Shown here one piece after another: positions 41,872 through 51,963 of a stretch of DNA of 64,000 bases (positions are counted from its first letter, which is position 1; each line of letters opens with the position of its first letter). Where the stretch lies: positions 186,001 through 250,000 of IMG/VR virus record IMGVR_UViG_3300032245_001746; one strand, 5' to 3'. The position numbers and the translations under genes were made by a program. This stretch comes from a virus. The notes under the pieces were generated by a model that ran no database searches, was not told the origin of the DNA, and worked only from the letters and a program-made list of their open reading frames with translations.

Positions 41872-42348
41872 TTATATAAATGATATTCTCCAAGACCATG
41901 TTATTTGTATAGAAGATGTCTTGTTTAAATCTCCAAATGTTGCCATACTATATAGCTTACCATTATTCATTACAAGAGCCATTTCATTTAATGAAACTCC
42001 ATTTGCATCATCAAAATCTAAAATAGATGTAAAAATTACTTGATTCTTTAAATTTGGATCTACAGTTGATACAACAGCTTTTGATGCTTTTGTCATTCCA
42101 TATAATCCTATTCTGTCTGAACTTACAAATTTAGGAATGCCTTCGGAAGTGCCACCATCTCCAAAAACCATTTTGGAAATAAAAAAATCATAAGAATTTC
42201 CAATTTGATTAGCTAATGAAGACGCTAAAGCTTCTCGTCCATTTCTTAATAAATTGTTATTAAAATTTATTGTTTCTTTTATTTTTAAATTTTTGTCTCT
42301 AATTATAGCTTGTATTGTGCCAATAGATTTTGTTTCTACATTTATCAT
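41872..42348 (-). CDS. baseplate-region structural protein
   Basis: The 158-residue product contains LLRNGREALASSLANQIG, ISKMVFGDGGTSEGIPKF and VSLNEMALVMNNGKLYSM, and ends with IQITWSWRISF. This pattern of a Gly/Asp turn, a strand and a final Trp-rich strand is common among small phage tail proteins. The start overlaps the stop of the I-like gene (TAATG), so they are co-translated. It resembles in outline the protein at 19510. Confidence 0.6.
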   Translation of the reverse strand: MINVETKSIGTIQAIIRDKNLKIKETINFNNNLLRNGREALASSLANQIGNSYDFFISKMVFGDGGTSEGIPKFVSSDRIGLYGMTKASKAVVSTVDPNLKNQVIFTSILDFDDANGVSLNEMALVMNNGKLYSMATFGDLNKTSSIQITWSWRISFI

Positions 42349-45300
42349 TATATATTTCCTTGTATGATTTCACCATTTAAGTTAGTAATTTGAAAATTTA
42401 TTCCTTCATTTTGATTTACAGTTTCAATGATTTGATCATCTTTTGCATTTAAAACAGTTAAAGTTAAAGATGACACATCACTTTCAGACATTGAAATCAT
42501 ATTAACTCCATTTCTATCTAACGAATCTGCATTTAATGCATAAGTTGGAGGGTATTCTCTTTCTTCAATAAAAACTGGAGTTTTTGAATATTTAAGAATG
42601 TCAATATTTAAACTGTCACCAGCCAAAGTTAATTCTTTTTCTGGTCCTTCTATCCATATATCATTACCATCTATTTTTTTAATTATATAATAATCGTTAT
42701 CAATTAATATTAAATAGTTTTCTTTAAATGAGTTATTATTTAATTGTTCGGTATAAGAAATTCCAGAATAATCAATTGCTGGATATAAAGTATCTGCGTT
42801 TTCTCCATTTTGAATATTTAAATTAGTTTCATAATTAATAGATGTTGTTAATTTTATACCAGAATAATTAAAATATCCCCTAGTATCACTTACAACTTTG
42901 TGTAAAAGTTGATGTGTTCCAGATAATGAAACATTACCCAAATTCCAGTTTTTAATATAAAATTCAGTATCAGATCCATTAACGAAGCTATCAAATTGAT
43001 ATTTGTTTGAATTATTATATAATAAATAATAATTGGAAGGAGTGTTTTGTATTAATTTTTTAATATCTGTTAACGTAAAATTATTACCATTAGATGATAC
43101 AGTTCCAGATAAACTTACTCTTCCTCTCTGTTTTATTTTTAAAGAACCAGAAGAACTAGTAAAAACAACATTATTTAAATCATCCAATATGCTGTAATTT
43201 ATGCTTGAAACATTTGATGTTGGCAAAGAATTTGCATCATCAATCAATATTGTATTATCAGGTAATATATTTTTTATTATATAAACAGAAGAATATGCTG
43301 GAATCGATAATTTCCATTCATTTCCATAATAATCTGAATCATAAACAACATCCCAATTAGATTTAATTTTTGAAAAATTTTGATTTAAATCAGAAAATGT
43401 AACATAATTATCTTTATTAATTATAATACTGTTTTTTTCTGCAATAATATTATATAAATCAAAAGAAAAAGCAGATTTGTTCAATGGCGTAACAATATTA
43501 TCAATATCCTCTGTTACTTCAATTTTATTGTAATTTACATCACCTATACTGTATTTTCCTTGATTTAAAGAAGTATTAGATATTTCAATAAATTTATAAT
43601 TTGAATTACTTGTTATTGGTAAATCATTAAAATTTAAAGATGGACAATATAACTCTACTTTTTCATTAACTCCAGTGCAAGAAACATTACTTGCTACAGT
43701 TGAAACATTGGCTAATTCATTTCTCTTTATTAAAGATGATAATTCCATTGAACGATTAAATGATGTTTGAGCGTTGCCAGCAACCGTAAATTCATCTTGC
43801 ACATATTTTATTAAGGCTTCTATTTTTTCTAATTGCGGTTTGACAAATTCATTTATGCTTCCAGATAAATTTAAAGAATGAAGCATCGCATGAACAGGAG
43901 TATATTCTTTAATAATGTCTAATGCTTCCAATATTCTATTTGTTGATATATCCTCTATTTCTAAATCAACTGAAAATTTACTACTTAAACACGAATGACA
44001 TATATCAATAAAATCTTTATCTATATCACAAGGTAAGGTTGAATCTCTTATACTTCCATTATATTCATCCATGTTGTATATGTTTTCACTATATGGAAAT
44101 TCTGTTCTTATTTTACCATAAATTACATCTTCAAAAAATGGATGCTTGTCATTTATTATTGAATCAAATATTACATCATCTTCTTCAATTAATCTTATAT
44201 TCCAATTTTTGATAGGATAATCTTGATCTCTTTCGTCACGATTGTCCATTAAAGGTAACAATCTAACATATGATTCAATTATTTGTTCATCTTCATTCGG
44301 AATTTCTTTTATTTTATAAATAAATCTTATAGAATCATTTATTTCTAAATCTTCACCAATCCAATTTAATATTTTTTGATTTTCGTTTTCATCTATATCT
44401 AATTCTATATTAGATAAATCTATTAATTCCCATTCATTTGAATTATATTTTCTTAAATATAATTCAAAATTATCATTTTCTATATCAAAAGAAATTCTGT
44501 CTAGTGAAAAACTATTTTCACCTTCATAATTAAACATTTGTTGATATGTGTACTTAGAAGAAACTTGCCACAATTTAGTATACTTATTAAGAGATATTCC
44601 AGCTTGCAATAAAGCTTCTTTTAATCCATCATAAGTTCCTTTCTTTTTAGATAATTTAACTGCCTCTTTTATTTGTCGTCTCCACAAAGTGGGATCATTA
44701 GTTCTTAATTTTATTCCAAAAAGATTTCCCAATAAAGGAAGAAAAGATTCATGTGTTGAATTAGCATCATTTAAATCAACAATTTGATTTGCAAAGTCTT
44801 CTAAAAAAGTAAATCCTTTAGCTACTGATTTATTTAATTCCTGTATTGTTTCCGGAGTCATGTCTTTAGGAGACATCTTTAATTTAAACATTTCTGGTGT
44901 ATATCGATCAAGTAATGTTTCATATTTGGTTTTATCAGTAAAATGGGTAGGTATACTTGTTGTTAACAAAGTACTACCTGCTAAATTGAAATGAAAATGA
45001 TCAGATAGTTTAGATCCAGAAGAATTTGGAGTCCATGTCCAACAAATAAAATAATCTCCCTCACGCATATCAAAAGGTTGCCAAATGTACTCAAATACTC
45101 CAAAAACATCTTCATCATTTTCATCTTTTGTTATATGCTTTACTAAAGAATTAGATGTATAATTTTGATCCCAAGCAGCTTCTTCATCATTACCAATTGA
45201 AAGAACAGAAATCGCATCAGAGTAATAAAAAGTACTAACATTTAAACTGTTATTATAATCCAACCTTAATTTTTCCACTTTTTCCAAATTATCCAAACTA

Positions 45301-45557
45301 GGATTGATACATGCGTTTTTAATAGCTAAATCTAATTTAGTTTTAATTCCTTCATCATATGTGTTTTTATTATATTTTGTAGAATTGTTAGAATAATTTC
45401 TATTTACATAATAAATTGTAAAATTATTTAACTTTAAAGGATCACTTGTTAAGCACCCAGTAGAATCTGGACACATTAGTCTTATCAAGACATTGTCAGA
45501 TATTGATGGAAAATCATTTATTTTTTTAAGAGATTGCTCTGTGTTTTCTAAAATCAT
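42348..45557 (-). CDS. baseplate wedge protein, P2 gpI-like tail protein I domain
   Basis: The 1069-residue product carries a tail-protein-I core at about 220-330. ETIQELNKSVAKGFTFLEDF leads into FLPLLGNLFGIKLRTNDP, and KKKGTYDGLKEALLQAGI follows. This is characteristic of P2 gpI and its contractile-injection relatives. The rest is Ser/Asn-rich beta structure and makes it much longer than P2 gpI, closer in size to T4 gp7. It should join the wedge to J and carry fibres. It lies directly after J, in standard order. Confidence 0.8.
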   Translation of the reverse strand: MILENTEQSLKKINDFPSISDNVLIRLMCPDSTGCLTSDPLKLNNFTIYYVNRNYSNNSTKYNKNTYDEGIKTKLDLAIKNACINPSLDNLEKVEKLRLDYNNSLNVSTFYYSDAISVLSIGNDEEAAWDQNYTSNSLVKHITKDENDEDVFGVFEYIWQPFDMREGDYFICWTWTPNSSGSKLSDHFHFNLAGSTLLTTSIPTHFTDKTKYETLLDRYTPEMFKLKMSPKDMTPETIQELNKSVAKGFTFLEDFANQIVDLNDANSTHESFLPLLGNLFGIKLRTNDPTLWRRQIKEAVKLSKKKGTYDGLKEALLQAGISLNKYTKLWQVSSKYTYQQMFNYEGENSFSLDRISFDIENDNFELYLRKYNSNEWELIDLSNIELDIDENENQKILNWIGEDLEINDSIRFIYKIKEIPNEDEQIIESYVRLLPLMDNRDERDQDYPIKNWNIRLIEEDDVIFDSIINDKHPFFEDVIYGKIRTEFPYSENIYNMDEYNGSIRDSTLPCDIDKDFIDICHSCLSSKFSVDLEIEDISTNRILEALDIIKEYTPVHAMLHSLNLSGSINEFVKPQLEKIEALIKYVQDEFTVAGNAQTSFNRSMELSSLIKRNELANVSTVASNVSCTGVNEKVELYCPSLNFNDLPITSNSNYKFIEISNTSLNQGKYSIGDVNYNKIEVTEDIDNIVTPLNKSAFSFDLYNIIAEKNSIIINKDNYVTFSDLNQNFSKIKSNWDVVYDSDYYGNEWKLSIPAYSSVYIIKNILPDNTILIDDANSLPTSNVSSINYSILDDLNNVVFTSSSGSLKIKQRGRVSLSGTVSSNGNNFTLTDIKKLIQNTPSNYYLLYNNSNKYQFDSFVNGSDTEFYIKNWNLGNVSLSGTHQLLHKVVSDTRGYFNYSGIKLTTSINYETNLNIQNGENADTLYPAIDYSGISYTEQLNNNSFKENYLILIDNDYYIIKKIDGNDIWIEGPEKELTLAGDSLNIDILKYSKTPVFIEEREYPPTYALNADSLDRNGVNMISMSESDVSSLTLTVLNAKDDQIIETVNQNEGINFQITNLNGEIIQGNI

Positions 45558-45565
45558 TTTTTAAC

Positions 45566-47128
45566 CTAGTTGTAAATAAAAGATAAGGTGACTATGTCTG
45601 GTCTTATTATTTCATAATATTTTGGAACAATAATTATATCGCTTGATTCTTCTTCGGAAGTAAACATTATTTGTATGTTTTGTATTTCTTTAACATCAGA
45701 TATTTCTTTGATCAAATCAGTATTTTTTAACACTTGATTATAATCCCAATTGTTTAAAGAAAAAAAGGAATTAATTCTTCTTGAAATATTAGATTTTATT
45801 TCTTTTTCATTCTTCTTATAAAATTTATCTAAAGTTAAATCTACATTTACATCAACTAATTTTACAACTCCATCTTTAATGCAAACAAAATCAGTAAGCA
45901 TTTTTTTTGCATTAATTTCTTCATTTAATGCAACTTTCAATTCATTTGAAGCATTTGTTAAGTTGTCACCATCTTTTGATAAAATGTATAAGTCAACTAT
46001 GTTTCCTGCACACCCATGATTTCTTAATACTGCTGATGATTTTCCTACTTGACCAAAATATGGAGTGATAAATTGATCAGCTAATGTTTTGTAATCTTCT
46101 GCTGTCACCGCTCTATTTTGAGCCTTAATCCATTTTGGTAATTTTCTTCTGATATCATCAATTCCATCTCCATTATATCCAAATTCGCCTTTACTATAAT
46201 TTCTATATGTAACTGGAACTGTAAAGTCCAATCCAGGAACAACAACTTGTCCTTGAGTTTCTACATAATTTGTTACTATATTTCCAATTGTTCCGCCACC
46301 AATTCTATAAGTTATTTTAATTCTAGATCCATTTGACGGAATTAAACCAGTTCTATTGTTACCAAACATAACAAACGCTTGATAGTTTGAATTATATTCA
46401 ACTCTATATTCTTTTCTTGGTTGAGAATCAGTAAAATAATCAACTTTATTCCAAGTTGCACCATCGATTTCAACTCTAATTGAATCATAAATTACTGGCA
46501 AAAATGATAATGTTGCTGTTTGTGCAACTTGTCCGCTACCTGAAAATTCCTCCTCTATTGTTCTACCTTCTACACCAACAACACTTTTATTAAATTTCTG
46601 ACCAGCAGGAATTATAATTGGTTCATCGAATAAAGGCATAAAATTACTATCTGCTGCAAATAATTCAATACTTGTAGGTCTATCTTGACCAGGAATATCT
46701 ATTCTGTATGGAGTTTCTATTTCAACATCATTTGTAAATACATTATTTAATTGAACTATCCATTTTGATCTAGCAGCAATAGGTGGAGTTGGTTGAAAAC
46801 CAACTAACTTAGATAATCTAAAAGCATTTTCAACTTCTGTCACTGAATCAATAAATAATTCATTAACGATTTGGTCAATTTTAAAACTTAAAGTATCTGC
46901 CAAAAAAGCCCAATTTTCTATTAACATTATAGCTATATCTGATTCGACAAAATCATTAAAGGTGTTTGGAAGAACAGTTCCGTTTGCTCCAAATCTTTCT
47001 CGAATGAAATCTACCAATCTTGACTTCATTGAATTGAAATCTTGATTTGTATATTGTAAATTAAATATATTTGGTTTTTGCGATATCTCAGATTGAGAAA
47101 AAGGCTTTATATCTATTGGGCATGTCAT
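45566..47128 (-). CDS. baseplate J-like protein, T4 gp6/P2 gpJ type
   Basis: The 520-residue product shows the baseplate-J pattern. YTNQDFNSMKSRLVDFIRER is the N-terminal helix, DIAIMLIENWAFLADTLSFK the conserved helix and NAFRLSKLVGFQP the third. The second half includes VRIKDRAVTAEDYKTLADQF-like text, here AQNRAVTAEDYKTLADQFI, typical of J proteins. It forms the iris or wedge ring of the baseplate. It overlaps the gp25-like gene by one base and precedes the I-like gene by 8 bases. Confidence 0.9.
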   Translation of the reverse strand: MTCPIDIKPFSQSEISQKPNIFNLQYTNQDFNSMKSRLVDFIRERFGANGTVLPNTFNDFVESDIAIMLIENWAFLADTLSFKIDQIVNELFIDSVTEVENAFRLSKLVGFQPTPPIAARSKWIVQLNNVFTNDVEIETPYRIDIPGQDRPTSIELFAADSNFMPLFDEPIIIPAGQKFNKSVVGVEGRTIEEEFSGSGQVAQTATLSFLPVIYDSIRVEIDGATWNKVDYFTDSQPRKEYRVEYNSNYQAFVMFGNNRTGLIPSNGSRIKITYRIGGGTIGNIVTNYVETQGQVVVPGLDFTVPVTYRNYSKGEFGYNGDGIDDIRRKLPKWIKAQNRAVTAEDYKTLADQFITPYFGQVGKSSAVLRNHGCAGNIVDLYILSKDGDNLTNASNELKVALNEEINAKKMLTDFVCIKDGVVKLVDVNVDLTLDKFYKKNEKEIKSNISRRINSFFSLNNWDYNQVLKNTDLIKEISDVKEIQNIQIMFTSEEESSDIIIVPKYYEIIRPDIVTLSFIYN

Positions 47129-47544
47129 TATATACTATTTCCTGTCGATAAAGGTAATTCTAAATTCAATTCCTGTATTTCTTTTATATTTTCCGGATCA
47201 GAAAATGATATACTTATGTACAAAACGTGATCACTAGATGTATCATAATTTAAATTTTCATTAACACCAGAACTTATATCTATACTTTGAACAACAATTC
47301 TTGGTTCCCATCTTTTTATAGAATTTATTATCATATTTCTAGCATTATCAGCTAAAACATCATCATTTGGATCAAACAATAAACTTCTTAATGGTGTTCC
47401 AAATTCAGGAAGCATTACTCTTTCATTTGGATTAGTTAATAATATACATAAAATGTTAGATTTAATCTTATCAAGATTTTTTGATGAAGATAATAATCCC
47501 TGAGATTTTTTAAAAACAGGATATGGATGACCAGAATAATTCAT
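47128..47544 (-). CDS. baseplate wedge protein, gp25/W-like
   Basis: The 138-residue product matches the GPW/gp25 family: NILCILLTNPNERVMLPEFG, then TPLRSLLFDPNDD, IINSIKRWEPRIVVQSIDI and a final strand. It links the sheath to the wedge in contractile tails. Length is normal for the family. It sits between the spike and J genes, the standard order. Confidence 0.92.
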   Translation of the reverse strand: MNYSGHPYPVFKKSQGLLSSSKNLDKIKSNILCILLTNPNERVMLPEFGTPLRSLLFDPNDDVLADNARNMIINSIKRWEPRIVVQSIDISSGVNENLNYDTSSDHVLYISISFSDPENIKEIQELNLELPLSTGNSI

Positions 47545-47546
47545 AA

Positions 47547-49592
47547 TTAATTACCACAACTATTAGTAGAATTTACTGTACAAGAATGGAAAGGTGTTAA
47601 ATGAGTAATATCTACACATCCTGCATCCTTTGATGCAGACACATAAACTCTATCACTTATAGTAACGCCTTTAGGAGTTAAACATAATACTGGCCAAACT
47701 GATGGCATACAACCATCCGACTGACCATCAACAGAAGTATCGGTTGGAGGTTTTTTGTAATCCTCTCCAGCCATTAACAATATGGTTTTTTTAGCCATAA
47801 ACGCATGTACTTCTGCCGAATTATAATAGTATTTATCCGATTGAATTACACTATTTTTACTAACAATTGTAATTTTATCTGCTGGATTTTTATCCAAACT
47901 GCCAACTGTAGTATAATAATTATCATAAATTGAACAAACGTAGTTTCCTCCAACTTTAAGAAAAATCAATCCTGGACCGTCTTTTTTTTCTTGAAATCTT
48001 AAAATATGTGGTCCTCGATCTTTATTGTCTTTTTGAGGACTAAAAATTTGCAAATATTGATTTTTAGTTTCCTCTTGAGAATCCTGATCTTTCATTAAGA
48101 ATTCCATTCCATAACCACTTCTTATTCTAACAAATCCTTTTTTTGCCTTTTGAGTTATTTCGCCACCTGATTTTCTACATGGTGAACTTTGTTCATTATC
48201 TTCATCACACAATTGTATGGTGTGATTTGAAGTACTTTGTATTAAAACACCACGTTTTTCTCCAGCTAAATTAGGAGGACTACCCTTACAACCTTCCGCA
48301 CCTATAGTGTGATCATTCAATTCTATCTTATTTCCACACGCACTTTTAAGTCTAATATAGTTATTTTTGCCTCTTAACTTGCTTTCTTCTTCTTCATCAC
48401 TCATTTCAAACTCATGACCCGTAGCGCTTATGATTTTAATTTTTCCTAAAAATTTATCATTACAACCAAAATCAAAATCTTTAGTTGAACGCTCCCAGTC
48501 AGGTATGCCAGATGGTTCTTCAACCGAATCATCAAATATCCATGTATGACCAGAACAAGACAACATTTGTATTCCACTTTGAGGCAAAGTTACTTTATTG
48601 TTTTGAGGCGTACCTGGTCCCTTGTAAGGTCTGCACTCGTTTTGATGTTTAAAATATGGATTACTTCCTTTATTTGAATCCAATCCATATTTTGTACCTT
48701 CTGGTGTTGATGGATGACCACCAGCTATTTCGCCACCACATTCTGTTATTTCTGTTGGATTTCCTTCAGAATCAACACAACTTAATTCTTGTCCAGTTGA
48801 ACCACAAGATGGATGTGCTATTGTATTTGAAGAATGCAAATGATCATCTTTGAAAATCATATGGTTTCCACAACTACTTAATATCTCAATTCTTTTTCCT
48901 TTGTGGTTACATTTATAATCTCCATCTACCTTTTTAATCATGTGCTTTTGTGGAGTTTTAAATCCATAAATGTTTGGATGTGTTATTTTTCTTTGAGCAT
49001 TTACGTCATTTTCAAAATCTTGAATTGAATCAATATCATAACCATTATAATTCTCGGTGTTCCATTGACAATGAACTTGAGAACCATCATTTGGTCCAAT
49101 TAAATATCCTTTTCTTGTACCTTCATGAATTTTATAATACTCATCAATATTGTAAGACCAATTATGTCCACCATCTGGTCCTCTATCTCTGTGCCAAGTG
49201 GTTCCAAGATAAAAAGCAGCGTCTTTACTTCCATTTTCGAACATTATTATCAATGTGCTTCCAGCGGGAGGAACCCAACACATACCAGAATCATCAAAAC
49301 CACCAGCAGAAGATATTGCGCTTGCAAACGGTAAAGCTTTAACTGGTGTGCCTGGTTTAGTTAATAATGGTGAAAAATATCTAACTCTATTTTGTTTCCA
49401 AGGATCAATTGTGTCTATGCACAACGCCGTATATAAACCAAACATAGTTTCAGCTTGGGGTTTTATTTTCCATTTCTTTTTATATTCTGATTGAACTATG
49501 GCTGTCATATCATAGCCAAGTTCAGAAAATCTATTTTCTAATAATTTTAATCGATCATTTAAAGATCCAATAGTATCAAATAATTTTTCCAT
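47547..49592 (-). CDS. baseplate spike, gp5/V-like, with OB fold and beta-helix
   Basis: The 681-residue product begins with a helix and then an OB-fold (about 50-130), recognisable from GLYTALCIDTIDPWKQNRVR and SAGGFDDSGMCWVPPAGSTL. The C-terminal two thirds contain repeating strand pairs ending in S-x-x-G-x-x-I-x-x-x-D (RIEILSSCGNHMIFKDD; IRLKSACGNKIELNDH; RIRSGYGMEF), the pattern of the gp5/VgrG spike needle. Many Cys and His (more than is usual for a phage spike) suggest metal binding. No lysozyme domain was recognised. Confidence 0.82.
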   Translation of the reverse strand: MEKLFDTIGSLNDRLKLLENRFSELGYDMTAIVQSEYKKKWKIKPQAETMFGLYTALCIDTIDPWKQNRVRYFSPLLTKPGTPVKALPFASAISSAGGFDDSGMCWVPPAGSTLIIMFENGSKDAAFYLGTTWHRDRGPDGGHNWSYNIDEYYKIHEGTRKGYLIGPNDGSQVHCQWNTENYNGYDIDSIQDFENDVNAQRKITHPNIYGFKTPQKHMIKKVDGDYKCNHKGKRIEILSSCGNHMIFKDDHLHSSNTIAHPSCGSTGQELSCVDSEGNPTEITECGGEIAGGHPSTPEGTKYGLDSNKGSNPYFKHQNECRPYKGPGTPQNNKVTLPQSGIQMLSCSGHTWIFDDSVEEPSGIPDWERSTKDFDFGCNDKFLGKIKIISATGHEFEMSDEEEESKLRGKNNYIRLKSACGNKIELNDHTIGAEGCKGSPPNLAGEKRGVLIQSTSNHTIQLCDEDNEQSSPCRKSGGEITQKAKKGFVRIRSGYGMEFLMKDQDSQEETKNQYLQIFSPQKDNKDRGPHILRFQEKKDGPGLIFLKVGGNYVCSIYDNYYTTVGSLDKNPADKITIVSKNSVIQSDKYYYNSAEVHAFMAKKTILLMAGEDYKKPPTDTSVDGQSDGCMPSVWPVLCLTPKGVTISDRVYVSASKDAGCVDITHLTPFHSCTVNSTNSCGN

Positions 49593-49602
49593 ATAATGTG
49601 TC

Positions 49603-51069
49603 TCAACAAGAGTTTAAAGGTATATATCCACAACCACCAGGTCCTCCAAATGGTTCATTTGGATTAACATTTATGCCAGGAGCATCTAATCTTAACTTAA
49701 ATGTTGTTACATAAGAACCCTCTTTAATTGAGTGATCACATCCCAAAATTTGCCATGATTTATTTGATAATACATCATTGCAAGCCGGAGTTGCCAACCA
49801 ATCACCACAGCCATTTCCTAATATTGTATACGGGTTAATAACCACTAATGATATTTTTTTACCAACTAATAATGCTGGATGATTAAATTCTTTTCTTGGG
49901 TCGCCTTGAACTCTTAATTCAGCTTCTATTGCACTTATCTTTTCCATAGCATGTGCTTTAACGTAAGCAGCTTTGGCTTCCATACTTTTATTCACATTAT
50001 CTTTAGGTCCATAAACATCACGTCCAACTTTAGTTGGAGCATTGCTTTGTGTAATACCAGTTTCTGGAGTTTGTACTTTACATTTTTTCTCTTGTTTCAC
50101 ACCACCACCGCTCTCGCTAGAACCAGAGTTACCACCACTTGTCATTGCAGAAAATGAAGCTATAAAATTTATTTTTGGTGTAAAACTAATAACAGGTGAC
50201 TTTGTAGATCCATTTATTATGTAAGTGCCAATTACATTTTCACAATCTGATGCTTCATCACAACCCAATGATACATCTTCAATAAAATCAATCGTTGGTT
50301 GGTTGCAATAAGTAGGATTATATCTTGCTATAATACCTTTATCTCTATCAGTCATGAAATTTTCAAGCCATCTATAAATAGCAGATAATTTATTTTGTCC
50401 ATCTGATGTGTATACACTTTTTGGACCTTTTTCTCCACCATATCTAAACTTAAATGTAGTTTCAGATCCATTCTTTTCTTTTCTTATAAATCTAGCTTGT
50501 ATTTTTGGACTTTTATTTTCACACAACATTGCAATAGCTTCTTTTAAAGCAACCTTGTTATCATCTGTACCTTCTGCTTCATCATGACGTGCAGTAAATA
50601 CATTTTGCATGACATCGTTTGCTGTTATTATAAATTTAACTCTACCTTCAGAAAAATTTACTTCTATATCAATTGGGATTAGATAAACTGGCTCAGATTG
50701 TTTTACGCCAACCATACCATCACAATCTGTTACAACCCACCCATAAACAATTCCCATATTAGATTCTTTGTCGGCTCTATCCATACATTTTTGTAATTTA
50801 TCAACAAATAAATGAAATGCACCTCCTAATTCATCCATTATTTCAACTGTACAACCTATTCCATTGGACATTCCAAGCTGAAATGATTTTATAATAGCTG
50901 TATTTCCCCACTGTGGTGAAGATTCATTTCCAACAGATATAACAGGCACCTCCGAACCAGAATCACAAAAGAATATTTTTATGAACGGAGCAGCGCTTGC
51001 TGCATCTATTGTTTCTATAATTTCGCCACACTGATAACTCTCAATGCATCCAGTTAAACAAGAAGACAT
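49603..51069 (-). CDS. baseplate hub protein, gp27/gpD-like
   Basis: The 488-residue product has the position and shape of a tail hub protein: beta-rich halves, IGCTVEIMDELGGAF early, VKFIITANDVMQNVF and a late SYVTTFKLRLDAPG strand, typical of gpD/gp27-type hubs. It has an unusual number of cysteines and a Ser/Gly-rich linker near residue 325-340. It lies between the LysM protein and the spike, which supports the assignment. No enzyme motif is visible. Confidence 0.68.
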   Translation of the reverse strand: MSSCLTGCIESYQCGEIIETIDAASAAPFIKIFFCDSGSEVPVISVGNESSPQWGNTAIIKSFQLGMSNGIGCTVEIMDELGGAFHLFVDKLQKCMDRADKESNMGIVYGWVVTDCDGMVGVKQSEPVYLIPIDIEVNFSEGRVKFIITANDVMQNVFTARHDEAEGTDDNKVALKEAIAMLCENKSPKIQARFIRKEKNGSETTFKFRYGGEKGPKSVYTSDGQNKLSAIYRWLENFMTDRDKGIIARYNPTYCNQPTIDFIEDVSLGCDEASDCENVIGTYIINGSTKSPVISFTPKINFIASFSAMTSGGNSGSSESGGGVKQEKKCKVQTPETGITQSNAPTKVGRDVYGPKDNVNKSMEAKAAYVKAHAMEKISAIEAELRVQGDPRKEFNHPALLVGKKISLVVINPYTILGNGCGDWLATPACNDVLSNKSWQILGCDHSIKEGSYVTTFKLRLDAPGINVNPNEPFGGPGGCGYIPLNSC

Positions 51070-51079
51070 TCTTATCCTT

Positions 51080-51412
51080 TTAATAAATGTTGTTAGGAAT
51101 TCTTATATTCAATCCAGCTTTAAAATCAAATATATCTTTTATGTTATTCGCCTCTAATATTTTCCACCATAAATCAACACTTCCATATACCTCTTTAGAT
51201 AATCTGTCTGGTCTATATTCCATTTGTGGAGGAATGACCATATACCTGTCTCTAGGTCCGGCAGTTGTTTTTATTTGTTTTTTGTAAGTTGTAAAAGTAG
51301 TATATTTTCTATTATTGATAGAATAATAAATCACAGAAGATTTTCTGTATCTGCTCAGTGCTGAGACAAATCTGTCTGATGATAAATTTGCTGGTTCTAT
51401 ATTATTTGCCAT
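51080..51412 (-). CDS. LysM-like tail baseplate protein, gp53/X-like
   Basis: The 110-residue product has IPPQMEYRPDRLSKEVYGSV and DLWWKILEANNIKD, followed by FKAGLNIRIPN. This is the LysM-like fold of small contractile-tail baseplate proteins (P2 gpX, T4 gp53, XkdP C-terminus). It lies between the tube-adaptor protein and the hub, as in Mu/P2-like order. Together with the gene at 51421 it appears to be a split version of an XkdP-type protein. Confidence 0.78.
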   Translation of the reverse strand: MANNIEPANLSSDRFVSALSRYRKSSVIYYSINNRKYTTFTTYKKQIKTTAGPRDRYMVIPPQMEYRPDRLSKEVYGSVDLWWKILEANNIKDIFDFKAGLNIRIPNNIY

Positions 51413-51420
51413 TTTATTCC

Positions 51421-51957
51421 TTATGAAAATATGTTTAAAATTTTATCTTGACCTGGCAATTCACTACTTTTGTAAACAATTTCCCAAGTTGTATCAATAT
51501 CAAACTTAATTGGTAAATATAACAATTCGTCCCAAGGAACGTCAGTTGGATATTTAACACTATAGTTAGTACAAATTACACAAATTGGTCTGCTTGAAAA
51601 TAAATACCCACATTTTAAGCTACATATTACTGGGGGAGCAAATGGAGCACCACCAGTATCATCACTTCTTGGATAAACCGTGCTTTGTATAGCTCTTAAT
51701 TTTCTTAAATTTTCAAAACTTTCTTGTTGAGATAAAGCATATAAATGAATAGTTAATCCTATAGATCTTATTTGAGAATGAGAGTAAGTTTTTATTGGAG
51801 TTGCTCGCCCAATAACAATTTCATCATTATAACTAGCTCCTTTTTGGTCAGATATTTCTGGTAAAGAATTTAAATATATTCTTCCATAGTTTGGGATATA
51901 AATATAACAATCTGGAATTGGCGTTAACTGTCCAGTAACTTCATTTGTTGCTTTCAT
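51421..51957 (-). CDS. tube-initiating baseplate adaptor, CIS-tube/XkdP-like
   Basis: The 178-residue product has GRATPIKTYSHSQIRSIGLT and LRAIQSTVYP, then PPVICSLKCGYLFSSRPICV and a closing strand. This follows the CIS_tube/XkdP N-terminal pattern of proteins that connect the tail tube to the hub. The match is by layout rather than by exact motif. It lies between the tape measure and the LysM gene. Five cysteines are unusual for the family. Confidence 0.62.
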   Translation of the reverse strand: MKATNEVTGQLTPIPDCYIYIPNYGRIYLNSLPEISDQKGASYNDEIVIGRATPIKTYSHSQIRSIGLTIHLYALSQQESFENLRKLRAIQSTVYPRSDDTGGAPFAPPVICSLKCGYLFSSRPICVICTNYSVKYPTDVPWDELLYLPIKFDIDTTWEIVYKSSELPGQDKILNIFS

Positions 51958-51963
51958 AATTTA

